A DNA stretch of 64,000 nucleotides, taken from the NCBI RefSeq assembly GCF_037893015.1, contig NC_133661.1, forward strand, positions 186,374,703 to 186,438,702, given 5' to 3'. This document shows positions 23,627-34,559 of the stretch, piece by piece (positions within the stretch are counted from its first letter, which is position 1; the number at the start of each line of letters is the position of its first letter). The DNA is from Macrotis lagotis. Its lineage: Eukaryota > Chordata > Mammalia > Peramelemorphia > Peramelidae. A model generated the notes under the pieces. That model was given only the letters and a program-made list of their open reading frames with translations, was not told where the DNA came from and ran no database searches. Both the position numbers and the translations under genes were made by a program.

Positions 23627-23654
23627 ATTTGTGTGTGTGTGTGTGTGTGTGTGT
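23627..23654. repeat. (GT)n microsatellite
   Basis: A GT repeat at 23,631-23,654 with a few variants around it, followed by GA-rich low complexity to about 23,830. Confidence 0.9.
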
Positions 23655-24005
23655 TTGTGTATTTATTTGTGGATCTGAGAGAGTCAGATAGACAGAGACA
23701 AAGAGAGTAAGAAGGAGAAATGAGAGAAACAAACTGTCAAAGAGAGACAGACAGAGAGATGTAGAGGAGAAAAGTAAAGAGTATGAGTGAAGATTTAAGC
23801 AGAGAGGGGGTGGTTTTTGAAAGTTGCCATGGAGAGATAATTGACATTTGTTTCAGCCTTTACTGAATCAGGATAGCCCTTGACAATATCCTAAGCAAGT
23901 AATCACCCAGTTTCTGCTCAAAGACTCTTAGAGATGGAGAAATTACTGCCTCCTAAATTTAGTTATTTCATTTTTAGAAATTCTTAGAAAGTGTTTATAT
24001 TTAGT

Positions 24006-24062
24006 AGTTGCTGTTTTCCTTCAGTCTCAAAGAAGACCATAACACCACAGATATCTGCTTCT
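24006..24062 (-). mobile_element. MAR1-like SINE tail fragment
   Basis: 'cttcagtctcaaagaagacc' then 'ataacaccacagata' matches the inverted RTE-type tail seen at 44.48 and 62.32 kb. Confidence 0.5.
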
Positions 24063-24394
24063 TTTTTAAGTTGTATTTTTTCTAGTTATCTTCTTAGATT
24101 TATGTAAAACTAACATGAAATCCCTCGTTTTTTCCCTTAACTTTCCTCTTATCTTGAGATCCCTAAGTTATGTGGTCTTATAATATTTCTACTGGAAATT
24201 CTAAGAACCAGGGTCAAAGAATTTGTTCTACTATAGTCTGAAAGTGGGATTCCCCATTGCACAGAGTAAGATTTCTCAAGATACAGAGCTGGAAAAAAGG
24301 CCTAGTCTAAGAGGACCCTACTTAGAGATGAACTTGAAGGTCCATGTGGTTAACAAAGATATAGGATAATAAGTGAGGCCTCAGATGTAGAAGA

Positions 24395-24560
24395 TAAGAC
24401 TAAAATTTCACATCTAAATTGGTGTTTGAGGATCAGTTTCCCCAGCTATAAGTTGAGAATAATCTTATCAATATCACCTACCTCAAAGGCAGTGATGAGG
24501 CTCAAATGAGTTAATATCTGCAAGATAAATGACATTTTAAAGTACTTAGAACAGCTTATA
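24395..24560 (+). mobile_element. MIR 3' half
   Basis: 'cagtttccccagctataagt', 'atcacctacctcaaaggcag' and 'gatgaggctcaaatgagtta' are the MIR 3' core and end. Confidence 0.7.
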
Positions 24561-24898
24561 AATAATAAAGAAAGAGATGCTTGTTCAGAGTAGTTCAGTA
24601 CCATTCAGTACAGTGGTGTATTGTGATTTTAAATGAGGTTCGGATTCATTCCTGCAAATAACACTCTCGCTGATACTCTTGAGAATGAAAGTATTTTAAT
24701 TACACAACACAAGGAATAGATTGATTACAATAACATCCAATACAGCAACTAATACATTAAAGACAATGGGTTAGTAATACTATAATCAAAGTAGAAGAAA
24801 AAGATAAAGATAAGATCATCAATTGGGGGAGCACCAACTCTGAACAGTCCGTGGCTGGGGGAATTCCTGTTCTTTTCAGCCGTTTTTTGTCCCAATTG

Positions 24899-24907
24899 GG
24901 AAAGAAA

Positions 24908-24969
<62 letters not shown>

Positions 24970-25001
24970 GCGAGAGCGAGAGCGAGAGCGAGAGCGAGAG
25001 C

Positions 25002-25061
<60 letters not shown>

Positions 25062-25062
25062 A
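24899..25062. repeat. (GAAA)n compound microsatellite with a GAGAGC block
   Basis: Two AAAG tracts flank an internal GAGCGA-type hexamer block near 24,966-25,000. Open frames over it are artefacts (Lys/Glu/Arg or Phe/Leu/Ser repeats). Confidence 0.97.
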
Positions 25063-25126
25063 GAGCCCCAGGCAGAATCAATTCTCCATGGGTGAGATTC
25101 CCACCAATGCTTGGAGCCTCAGAGTA

Positions 25127-25324
25127 TTTATCAGTGGAGAACAAAGGCTAGATGCTAATTTAGTTAGGAGGGATTCCTGAGTTCCTTTGACAGAAATATG
25201 GGAAAAGCCTACAAGTCTACCAGTTTATCAGTGGAGAACAAAGAAGGGTAGTTGCTAATCTAGTTGGGAGGGATTCCCTTAGTTCCTTTAACAGAACTAT
25301 GGGAAAAGTCTACAAGTCTACCTG
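25127..25324. repeat. Tandem duplication of about 97 bp, two units
   Basis: The units begin TTTATCAGTGGAGAACAAAG at 25,127 and 25,224 and end 'acaagtctacc'. They differ by scattered substitutions, so the duplication is not recent. Confidence 0.93.
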
Positions 25325-25699
25325 TTTGAACACTTCAAGGAAATGCCATAGGGGTCAGGAAGATTTTACTTTGAATAAGGTCAATACTGTGAGAATAGCC
25401 AGTTCTCCCCAGTACTACCTGTGTATTCCAAGGAGTGGCTGGCTTCTGAAATCTTTGGAATTCGGCCAAATCACCTATGGAGTGTCCGGAGTGGGGGGGT
25501 AGGTAAATTCGTGAGGAAGGCACATCCTCATACAGGCTCCAGAGAACTTACTTATAAGAAAACTTCATTTTCTTATTCAAGTGGAAAGTACCATAGATTC
25601 AGGAAAAATCAGGGTTGAAATTCTGGTTCTGTTGCTGTCTTCATTAGATAACTTACTTAACTTTTCTGAGTTAATTTGCTTTGTAAAATGGTTTAATAT

Positions 25700-27060
25700 C
25701 TTGTCAAAGCACATTTATTAAGTATCTAATGTATGCCAGACACTGTGATAAAGCACTGAGGATACAAAGAAAGGCAAAAACCTTTCTGGAGTTGGAGTGT
25801 CATATGCAGGGAATTAGCAGTAAAGATAGTATCACTAGATTGTAAAACAACTAGAGGGATCAAGGTATAAGACTGGAAAGACAGAAGAGATAAAGTTATG
25901 AAAGACTAAAAAAAACAGGATTTTATAATTGAGCCTTAAAGTTAATAGAAAGCTTAAATGGATGGGGGTGGTGTCAGAAAGGGATTGAGATGATCAGATC
26001 TGCAGTTTATGAAGATCCTTTAATAGCTGAGTGTAGGTTAAACTGTAATATGAAGTGAAATGAGGCAGAGAGCATTTAAATTGGGGACAATGCCAAAGAG
26101 AAGGGTGCATATACAAAAATTGTTGTAAAAGTAGAAACAAAATGCGACTGATTTGAAATGTGTGGTAAGAAAAAGTGAGAAGTCAGAGAAAACAGACTTC
26201 AAGTTTGCTTAACTGGGAGGATGGTAATATCCTTCATTGTAATAAGGAAGTTAAGAACATGAGAGAGTAGGGTTTGGGAGAGATGATGAATTCAGGTTTG
26301 AACCTGTTGGACTGAAAATGTCTGTAAGATATCCAGTTTTATGTGGTCTAATAAACAGTGTAGATTCAAGACTGGAGGTCAGAAGAAATGTTAGGACTGA
26401 ACAAATAGATCTGAGAATCATCTGAATAGAGATGATAATTGCATCTATGGAAACTGAGATCATCAAATAAAATATTATAGAGGAAGAAGAAAAAAAGACA
26501 GTCTTGAGGGACACCCAAAATTAGAGGGAATGATCTAGATGAAGATATAGCAAAGGAGGCTTAAAGGAGTGGTCAGATAGATGAAGAGAACACAAAAACT
26601 CAAAGAAAAGAGAGTATAAAAATAGAGTAATTAGCAGTGTCAAGAGCTATAGAAAGGTCAAGATGGATGAAAATTCAGAAAAGGATGTTAGATTAAATAA
26701 TTTTAATTTAATTAAATCAAATAAGCGTTAATTTTGGAGAGAATTATTTCAATTGAATGATGAAGTTGGAAGTCAAACAGCAAAGAATTTTAAAATGAAT
26801 GAGAAGAAAGTGCTGAAACTAATTACAGATGGTGTCCTTAAGGAGTTTGGCCATAAAAGGAAGGAATGGGTGTTTAATCCAGTTGTTTCAATTGGATTAA
26901 ATGTTTATATTTTGGGGGAGATAAAGATTTTGGAGAAGTGTGACAAGGTAGGAAATGGCACTTTAAGAAGTTTCTCAGACAGGAGTATGAAAGATAAATT
27001 GGGGGAGGGAATGATTCAGAATAGGAGGTACAACTAAGAGACTTTCAATAGTCTACCTAA
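25700..27060 (-). mobile_element. LINE-2 (CR1 clade) with fossil reverse transcriptase
   Basis: On the minus strand the order is: an RT finger/palm region around 26,750-26,900 (the reading LLKEFG..., 'SGFRP'-type text now decayed), then near 26,420-26,470 a peptide reading NYHLYSDDSQIYL, the L2 counterpart of the RT catalytic YADD motif with the Ala changed. The L2 3' terminus is at 25,703-25,800 ('gataaagcactgaggataca'). Internal parts are deleted and stops are frequent. Confidence 0.72.
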
Positions 27061-27099
27061 CAAATTATGAGAGCCTAAACTAGGTGTTGTAAAGGGAGT

Positions 27100-27357
27100 C
27101 CATAATGCTTGTCTTTCATTTTTGACAAGCACATGAATTGCATTTGGGTAACTAAGTTAATAACCTCACTTTCTCCTCCACAGTGATCCAGGTCCAGTAG
27201 TCAGATATGATCAGGATGAATGGAGAGGACCCTGGATGTGAGACAATCAGAGTTAAGTGACTTTCCCAAGGTCACACAGCTTGTAGAAGTAAAGTGTCTG
27301 AGGCTGAATTAGAACTCCTGTCCTCCTGACTCTAAGGCCAATATTCTATCTACTGTA
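27100..27357 (-). mobile_element. MAR1-like SINE, inverted
   Basis: 'tgtctttcatttttgacaag', 'taacctcactttctcctcca', 'gtcagatatgatcaggatga', 'aaggtcacacagcttgtaga' and 'ctaaggccaatattctatct' give the complete reverse order of the element. Confidence 0.82.
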
Positions 27358-27359
27358 GC

Positions 27360-28100
27360 AAGTGGAAGTGTTAATTCAAAAGTAGAACTGTCAAGACTTA
27401 ACAACCAGAATGTATTTGTGAGCAAAGGGGAGTGAGGGAAAGGGAAGAGACAAAGATAACTCCAAAATTTTGAGTCTTAGTGGTTAATGCCATAACAGAA
27501 ATAGAAAAATTAAAGTAGAGAGGTAGGGTTAATGGAAGACAGATGGAAAGAGTGTTGCTGAATATTCAGGTGGAGATTTCCTTTAGTAATTGGAGATGTG
27601 GGAATGCAAGCTAGAAAAGAAATCCGAATGAAATAGAGATTTAAGAATCAATAGAGGTATCAATTGAAGACTTGAGTGAAAAAGGATAATGAGAGGTGAG
27701 CAAAAGTCTAGGGACAGAAGCTTGGTCATGATTGGAAAAAATGATTTAATTTGATAGAGGGACATTAGTTCAGCATCAGAAAGTCTGTCCTGATGAAGGG
27801 TGGTCTGATTCAAAGGAAAGAAGAATTCCAATAGGTCTTAATTCTCTGGTATAGGAGAGGGGCCTATTCTCCTCCTAGCTCCTTATATTAAAAAATTGAA
27901 AAAAATAGATGTGTTAAGAGTTTCAAGTGGGATAAATGTCCTCCTTCACATTAAAATTAACAAGATAAAAAGGAAAGTAAAAAACTTCACCCTCAAATAA
28001 TTTTTATTCTGTGAAAATCTAAAAGATTTTGATATAGAATTGATGCTATACATTTCTTATGAACTATGGAAAGTATGTGGTTCTGGGAGAAAGAGTCACT
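27360..28100. other. Intergenic DNA, nothing recognised
   Basis: Purine-rich on the plus strand. It could be more of a decayed L2, but I cannot place it. Confidence 0.3.
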
Positions 28101-28104
28101 TAAA

Positions 28105-28290
28105 AATCACAAAATCCTAAAGACAGATAGGATCTTAGTGATCATCTAGTCAAACCCTAACATCTTACAGAGAGAGAAACTGAGGCTTAGGGAGGTTAAG
28201 CAATTTTTCTAATGTCACACAGCAGCAAGTGTTAGAGCCAGACTCACAGACCTCAATCCTAACTTCCTGTCTCACACTATCTACCCATCT
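28105..28290 (-). mobile_element. MIR-like SINE, inverted
   Basis: 'gatcatctagtcaaacccta', 'gagagaaactgaggcttagg', 'gaggttaagcaatttttcta' and 'atgtcacacagcagcaagtg'. Confidence 0.65.
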
Positions 28291-29140
28291 CTAGTAGTGG
28301 TTGCATTGTGATAATCTTCTCCTCTCTCAATCGACAAACACACACACAAATTCAAACACATACGCAGGCCCACACATACATGTATGCACATATATACTCA
28401 TATTTCCCACCCCTCCCCATAGCATATAGCTCACTGTGGATTATCAGGTCAATATCTGTATATGGATATGAAACAATTACAATTTATTACTGAGGAATGC
28501 TAAGGAGTAAATAAAAAAATTTTTTCTACCTCCTCCTGGAGAAATAACATTTATCTAGGAAAATAATGAATTAAAATTGAGCTTAAGTATCTGTAGTGTG
28601 AAGAGTAGGATATTATAAGAAAGGAAAATGACTGATGTTTAAGTAAAATCTGAAGAATAAAGAAAAGATATGGAGGTCCCTGGTAACAATGGGAAAGAAT
28701 TAAATGAGCTGCATGTAGGGGAAGAGACAGGTTGGAAATAGAGAATGCAGATTCTCAGAGAATCAGTGCAAGCAGGGTTCTGGAGAAGAGGAAGTGATTG
28801 AATTCAGATAGCTAGTCAGATAAAGACTTCTATAATAAGTAACATGAATATGTGTATATCTGTATACAACTGTTTACATACATATAATATAATGATATAT
28901 ATAATGTACATTCATAACATGTGTGTATGTATACATGCGTTTGCAAATATAAAAACTGGTAGGAGTTTATGGTTTTTATTCTGGAGCATATATGTGTCTT
29001 TATATATGTATATACATATATAGACATATGAATACATATATGATGTAATAATATAAAATAGTATGTGATAATATGTCAAAGTATTTTCATATACATAGAA
29101 TTATATGCATATATACATTATATTTCAAACATAGACAATA
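28291..29140. other. No gene; low-complexity TATG/CATA-rich tracts
   Basis: A short CA-rich tract lies at 28,335-28,380, and irregular alternating purine/pyrimidine TATG/CATA tracts lie between 28,840 and 29,130. Tyr/Ile-rich open frames here are repeat artefacts. Confidence 0.6.
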
Positions 29141-29146
29141 ACTTTG

Positions 29147-29149
<3 letters not shown>

Positions 29150-29193
<44 letters not shown>
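29150..29193. repeat. (TA)n microsatellite
   Basis: Over 40 bp of perfect alternating TA. Confidence 0.97.
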
Positions 29194-29196
<3 letters not shown>

Positions 29197-29575
29197 CAAT
29201 CCAATCTCTAGATAGAATGTATTGTCTTTCTGATTTATTACCAGGAAGGTATGGGTGGGGATAGGGGTGACAGTAAAAGCAAATAATTTTGTCATGATTC
29301 TCTCCTTCACAGGGAAGGCAGAAGAGAAGAAAGTTCAATTAGAAAGAACAGCTCCTGAGGGTTTAACGAGGAGGTCCTAGGTTGAAAAGAGGTAGGTGGG
29401 TAGAAGGTTGGGCAGAAGACATATTGAATTGGTTGGTGGGTTGGGGAAAGGGTTAGGAGTTGGGCAGAAGGACTGTGAAAAACACAATAGAAGATGCTGA
29501 AGCTCTCCCTGGAAAACTCAGTTTCATGACTATATCCCAGCTTTGACCCATACCACTCTATTTTTTTCTGCTTAG

Positions 29576-30102
29576 GGATCTAGCCATAATTCTTAGGAGG
29601 ATCCAACTGTCACTGTCTCTATTGCTGCTGCTGCTGCTGCTGCTCTCATTTCTATTGCAAGCAGTGTTGGTACATGGAAGAGGTTCTGGAGGCATACTGT
29701 GGGCAATCCAAAGAGTTTTGTCTGGTGGGGTGAGGTAGTACACATCCATGATTCAGAAACCAAATCTCAGAAAGGGGCAACTGCAAACAGGAGAACACTC
29801 ATCCTGGCTGTGGCAGGAGGTATTTTGGAAAAGTACAAAGCCCCAAGAATGAAGCCCTGTCCTGTAAAAATGGTCACCTGAGTGACCATTGCCTCAGACA
29901 GACCCTATGCATATCCAAGGGCTCAGTCATCACCCAAATACCCTATATATGTAGGTTTCCCCAAGTGCAAGAAAAGCACCTTGGCCTGTGCAGGCAACTT
30001 TGATCCACATCTCATCCCTGAAGGACCCTGCCTTGGGTATTCTGGACCCTGAGACTGGTTCCTTCTGATACTCTGGTTTCCAGTAAAATACTGGTCAATA
30101 AA
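29576..30102 (+). pseudogene. RNase A superfamily pseudogene
   Basis: A pyrimidine-rich tract ending CTGCTTAG (29,568-29,575) looks like the usual 5' UTR splice acceptor. At the expected start, ATA (29,586-29,588) replaces ATG. Next, in frame, comes a Leu-rich signal peptide (LSLSLLLLLLLLSFLLQAVL). In another frame at about 29,674 is KRFWRHT, recalling the RNase FxRQH block with its catalytic His. Then CKQENT (29,782-29,799) matches the CKxxNT active-site motif with the catalytic Lys, and CKNGHLSDHC (29,863-29,892) lies in the same frame. In a third frame KYPIY (29,936) and ACAGNFDPHL (29,984-30,013) match the C-terminal KYPNC and ACEGNP...H blocks. Spacing fits a normal family gene. An AATAAA lies at 30,097-30,102. 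At least two frameshifts, a stop (TAG near 29,734) and the lost start make it non-functional. It looks derived from a catalytic-type ancestor. Confidence 0.83.
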
Positions 30103-30129
30103 ACTAGCATTTTTCTCTCTCTCTGTCTG

Positions 30130-30270
30130 TCTGCCTTTCTATCTGTCTTTATCCCTTCCCTCCCTCCCTTCTTTCCTCCTTCCTTCCTTCTTTCCTTCCT
30201 TCCTTCCTTCCTTCCTTCCTTCCTTCCTTCCTTCCTTCCTTCCTTCCTTCCTTCCTTCCTTCCTTCCTTC
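30130..30270. repeat. (TTCC)n microsatellite
   Basis: TTCC repeats, perfect from about 30,196 to 30,270 and impure from 30,130, directly after the RNase pseudogene. The minus-strand EGRK-repeat open frame over it is an artefact. Confidence 0.96.
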
Positions 30271-30365
30271 TTCACTACCACAAAAACAAGTAAGATCTTA
30301 ATCTTGAATCACATATTTTCAACCTCTGGTATGCAGAGTTGCAACTAGATATCTTTTTATGGTTT

Positions 30366-30586
30366 TGTTGTTGAGTAGTTCAGTCAATTCTGACTGTTGG
30401 TGACCCAGTGGACCATAGCACACCAATACAAAAATACTGTAGTGTTTTGCCATTTCAATTCCAGTCAATTAAGTCAAAACAGAGATTAAATGACTTGCCC
30501 AGGGTCACACAAATGTCTGAAGCCAGATTTGAATTCAGTTGTTCCTGACTCAAGGCCCAACACTCTTCCCACTGAACCATCTCTCT
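30366..30586 (-). mobile_element. CORE/tRNA SINE, inverted
   Basis: 'gtagttcagtcaattctgac', 'gtagtgttttgccatttcaa', 'gacttgcccagggtcacaca' and 'gaagccagatttgaattcag'. Confidence 0.8.
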
Positions 30587-30789
30587 GACTTGGAACATCT
30601 TTCACCTTGGGGCAAAAACATTTTACTAGGAAGAGGGAATGGAAAAAGGGTCATGATTAAAAGCTATTAAAGGGAAGTTCTAATCCAGGACTTTGAACGT
30701 CTAGCCCATGGGTCATATCCTCAGACAGGACTCAAAATTCGATTAATCTAGGAGCTTTTTAGGGATGAATTAATTAAATTAATGACTAA

Positions 30790-31640
30790 AATACTGCATT
30801 TTGCTTCAGTTCATATCTTCTGAGATTTTCTGAAACCCTATCCTCCATCATTTCTTATGCCATAATAGGTTTCTATCACAATCATATACCATAAAATTGG
30901 TGGGTATTCCAATTTTTTCCATCACAAAAAGAGTTGCTATAAATATTTTTGTACATATGAGTTCTTTTTCTTTTTTTAAAAAAAATCTCCTTGGTTTAGA
31001 TTCCTAGTAGGGGTAATATTAAGTCAAAGGGTATGCACAGTTTTATAGCTTTTTAGGGAATATTCATAAATGATTCTCCAAACTGGTTGGAGTTCTCCCA
31101 ATAGAGCATCATTGTGCTTATTTTTCTACATCCCTTACACCATTACATCATTTGGCATGTTTTGTTGCTGTCATTTTATGTAATCTAATACATATAAAGT
31201 GTTACTTTAGAATTAATTTTGAATTTCCCTAATTATTAGTGATTTAGAGCATTTTTATATAACTATTGATAACTTTAATTTCATCCTCTGAAAACCACAT
31301 GTTTGTATTATTTAATCATTTATAAATTGAGACATGGCTCATATTTTTATGAATTTGAGTCAATTCCTTATACTTTTGAGAGATGAGACTTTTATCAGAG
31401 AAACTTGCTGTGAAGTCCCCTTCTCCCTCAGTTTTCTGCTTTCCTTCTAATTTTGGCTATATTGATTTAAAAAAAACTTTTAAAATTTAATGTAGACAAA
31501 ATTACCCATTTCACTTCACTTCCCATGATCATCTCTGTTTCTTGCTTGGTGCTGATTTCTTCCCCCCTCCCCCCTCCCCTAATTTACTCATATCACTCTT
31601 TATGTCTAAATCATCTATGTTTAACTTCTCTGAATTTCAG
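30790..31640 (-). mobile_element. Old L1 ORF2 C-terminal region, inverted
   Basis: It reads backwards through 'gtcaaagggtatgcacagtt', 'aattattagtgatttagagc' and 'gagacttttatcagagaaac', the same order as 50.5-51.0 kb but much more diverged. No open frame remains. Confidence 0.75.
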
Positions 31641-32204
31641 TTGTTTGATTTCAAAAAGGGATAATCCCTATAGAGATGATATTATTGAGATATTCAGAAG
31701 AGAAAACAAATATAAAACACATTACAATGTTAAATTAATTCTTATGTAAATGTCAGCTATATTACTCATTGCCTTTCTCATTGTTATTTAGATAATAGAA
31801 GGATTCTCTCTTTATTTTAAACTAGTGATCCATAAGATTTAATGCAAATATATGTGAAGCAACATCACAAACTGTGCTTCTGAATTTTACTATCTCCCTA
31901 TATTACCATGGTACTTGGAATGTAGATGATTGAAACCTCATGTGCCATACAGAATTTGTTGCATTTGAAGGCTTAAGGTCCAGTAGGAATACTACAACCA
32001 ACATTGTCACTACCCTATAATTATACCCAGTTCAAAACTCCTTAGTTAGTATTGAGTATTCACAGTTATATTTTATTCAACGGAAGTTCACATCTCCATG
32101 CTATATTGGCATTTTGATTATGAAATTGATATTTTGACATGTGACCATTTCCAGAACTTCATCAATGGAGGGGGGGGGCAAAAGAGGTACCTCAGAATGA
32201 ATGG

Positions 32205-32335
32205 TTAAATGATGAATGAATGAATGACAAACATTAAATACTCACTTTGTGCCAAAGAATGTAGATGCTAAATAAAAAGAGGAGACTGTCCTTATCTCAA
32301 AGAGTTCATACTCTAATTGTAGGAGACAAAACATA
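32205..32335 (-). mobile_element. LINE-2 3' end, inverted
   Basis: 'aaatactcactttgtgccaa', 'gatgctaaataaaaagagga' and 'ctcaaagagttcatactcta'. Confidence 0.6.
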
Positions 32336-32848
32336 CAATAAAGTTTAGCTGTGTGTCAGAAAGAAAAACCTGGAACTCCTAAGAGTTCAGTAGATGACAG
32401 TAGATGACAAGGCCTAGAGATCTTTTTGTTGTTTAAGCAGTTAAGACAACTGTACCAGGTAGTAGTATTGTTCATAGAAAGACCTGGTGGATCTTTATCT
32501 CACAAAAAGAATGGGAGCTGTGTATTTCCATTTCATTCAAACTTTGTGAATAGTTAGGTATCCTAAACAAGGGAGAAAAAAAGGAGGAAGTTATCATGGA
32601 GTTGATGATGTTCTTCCCTTCTCCTCATTGCAGGTGTGTTCTAGGACAACCCTACACTAGGGAAAGAAAAGAGGCTGAAGTGCCCCAGTGATTGTTCATC
32701 CTTAGTTGTACACATATCAACGAAAGATAAGTGTGAGAAATATTAACATCCTGAGATACAGAGCTCAAAATAGCAGATGACATCAGATCAACCTGATGAA
32801 GACCTCTGGCAAGAAGATGTGAGTGTCTAATACTCTTTCACAATCTCT

Positions 32849-33060
32849 ATAATAGGACCAATATCTACCAGTGTTCCCTTATTTCCTTCCCCACCCTCAC
32901 CCCCTCAATATGTGCTAGGAAAAGGTGACAAAGGCAGGATTTGATTGGCAGCCTGGTTGAGGAAAGACAAGCTATTTCCTTTGATGAAGCTTCTTGGTGG
33001 CCTCTGACTGGGCTGGTTTCACTTACTGATCACCTAGGGACATAAAATGCCCCACTTATA
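32849..33060. repeat. Duplicated non-coding block, copy A (promoter-like)
   Basis: It is homologous over its whole length to 40,872-41,090. Shared text includes ATAATAGGACCAAT, TGTGCTAGGAAAAGGTGACA, GATTGG/AATTGG (CCAAT-type), 'cacttactg' and ATAAAATG/CTAAAATG near the right end. It is not one of the common interspersed repeats I recognise here. The order CCAAT-like then TATA-like is what a plus-strand promoter would show, but no gene is visible downstream. Confidence 0.75.
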
Positions 33061-33063
33061 GCC

Positions 33064-33740
33064 ACAAAAATTCATATTTCAACAAAATAGCAAGTAAAAA
33101 TAAAAATATGGAACACTAGCTTTGTTATACTTTTAGAACTCTGTTACAAGAAATCTGAGTAAATTTCATTTGAGTATTAGATTTTGCTCTCTGTCTAGAT
33201 CAAAAGAAAATGGAGCAGTGTTTGTTAAAGTTATTTTCATACATTTTGAATCCTTCAAATCACCTTTCAATTCAAAACAGTAAATTCCTGACAATTTGCT
33301 GAATATTATGACTTGGGCTAAAAATGAATAAATTGACCATCCTTTATTATAGAGGTGGGGGACTATGGATGTAATATTGATTGGACAATCAGACACAGTT
33401 GTCATATTAGTTGGTTTTACTAAATTTATTTTATTTTTCTCTCTTTAAAAAAATCTTTTTAACACAGATGGTTTGTTGAATAGAGGAATATGGAGGATTA
33501 CAGTAAAAATGAATGTAAAGTAAAAGATGAACATAAATGAAATTAAAATGAAAAGCACTGATAGAATTCCTTTGGGAAAATGTTAGAGATTTTAAATGAT
33601 AATGCATCTTTGTATTTCTTTAATTGGAAAAATTAGAATTTTTAAAAGAGCAAATGAATGTCAGAGTATAGCTGACCTAGAAGTAGTAAGTGCTTCTCCT
33701 TTCTTTTACCTATTATCAAAATCAAGTTTTATATATTGCC
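33064..33740. other. Intergenic DNA, nothing recognised
   Basis: AT-rich. Only short minus-strand open frames without features. Confidence 0.3.
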
Positions 33741-33744
33741 AACA

Positions 33745-34090
33745 GTGAAATGGAGCAGTAGATACTGAACTTGAATTCAAGAAGATGTTATTGTTCAATC
33801 ATATCTGACTCTTAGTGACCCAATTTGGAGTTTTCTTGGCAGAGATACTGGAGTGATTTGTCATTTCCTTCTCTATGTTATTTTACAGATGAGGAAACTG
33901 AGGCAGAGTTTATTGACTTGTTCAGTTATTAAGTGTCTAAGGCCAGCTTTGAACTTCCCACACTCTTTCTACTGAGCTACTTAACTGCTCCTAACTTCAA
34001 ATCTTGCCTATAACTTTTATGAGATATGTGTTGCTGGGTAAATCACTTCTTTTTAGTCTCAGGTTCATGACTTAGAAAATGGGGATATTA
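33745..34090 (+). mobile_element. MIR-like SINE split by another SINE
   Basis: 33,745-33,786 ('gaaatggagcagtagatact') and 33,993-34,090 ('cttcaaatcttgcctataac', 'gctgggtaaatcacttcttt') read as one plus-oriented element around the inverted SINE at 33,787-33,990. Confidence 0.55.
33787..33990 (-). mobile_element. CORE/tRNA SINE, inverted
   Basis: 'ttattgttcaatcatatctg', 'cttagtgacccaatttggag', 'gatactggagtgatttgtca' and 'acagatgaggaaactgaggc'. Confidence 0.82.
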
Positions 34091-34196
34091 ATAACACCTT
34101 CTATATAAAATTGTTATATCATATGAGAAAATGTAAATATATATAAATATATATGTGTGTATGTATGTATGTATGTATATGATGGAGAATTCTGCC

Positions 34197-34556
34197 TGAA
34201 GTCGGGAAGACTCATCTTTCTGACATAAAATCTGGACTAAGACATTTACTAGCTGTGTGACCCCAGAAAAGTCACTTAATTCTATTTGCCTCAGTTTTCT
34301 CATTTTTAAAATGACCCAGAGAAGGGTATGGCAAACTACTCCAGTAACTTTTTTTTAGGTTTTTGTAAGGCAAACGGGGTTAAGTGGCTTGCCCAAGGCC
34401 ACACAGATAGGTAATTATTAAGTGTCTGAGACTGGATTTGAACCCAGGTACTCCTGACTGGTGCTTTATCCACTATGCCACTACGCCACCCCCTCCAGTA
34501 ACTTTGTTAAGAAAATTCCAAATGGCTCATGAAGTCAGACATGACTGAACAACAAC
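34197..34556 (+). mobile_element. CORE/tRNA SINE split by a WSINE1-like SINE
   Basis: The left part is 34,197-34,351 ('tttactagctgtgtgacccc', 'ctcagttttctcatttttaa'). The right part is 34,493-34,556 ('ccaaatggctcatgaagtca', 'acatgactgaacaacaac'). Together they make one element. Confidence 0.82.
34352..34492 (-). mobile_element. WSINE1-like tRNA SINE
   Basis: An inverted copy with a perfect 13-bp target-site duplication CTCCAGTAACTTT at 34,339-34,351 and 34,493-34,505. Confidence 0.92.
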
Positions 34557-34559
34557 ATA

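Larger units (their letters stand above)
24634..25560 (-). mobile_element. LTR-like segment (unclassified, tentative)
   Basis: Read on the minus strand, the left end has the look of an LTR R/U5: an AATTAAAATA signal, 'ctttcattctcaagagtatc', then 'gaatccgaacctca' ending in CA at 24,634. The upstream part holds a 97-bp tandem duplication, as LTR U3 regions often do, and a long purine microsatellite. I found no convincing TG partner end, flanking short duplication, primer-binding site or internal viral gene, so this could be only a solo LTR remnant or not an LTR at all. Confidence 0.35.

Noticed and set aside
24749..25180. Open frames of 131 and 109 codons on both strands
   Set aside because: They are translations of the GAAA/GAGCGA microsatellite (Lys/Glu/Arg or Phe/Leu/Ser repeats) without other features.
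30012..30281. An 89-codon minus-strand frame rich in EGRK repeats
   Set aside because: Read-through of the (TTCC)n microsatellite and antisense to the RNase pseudogene.
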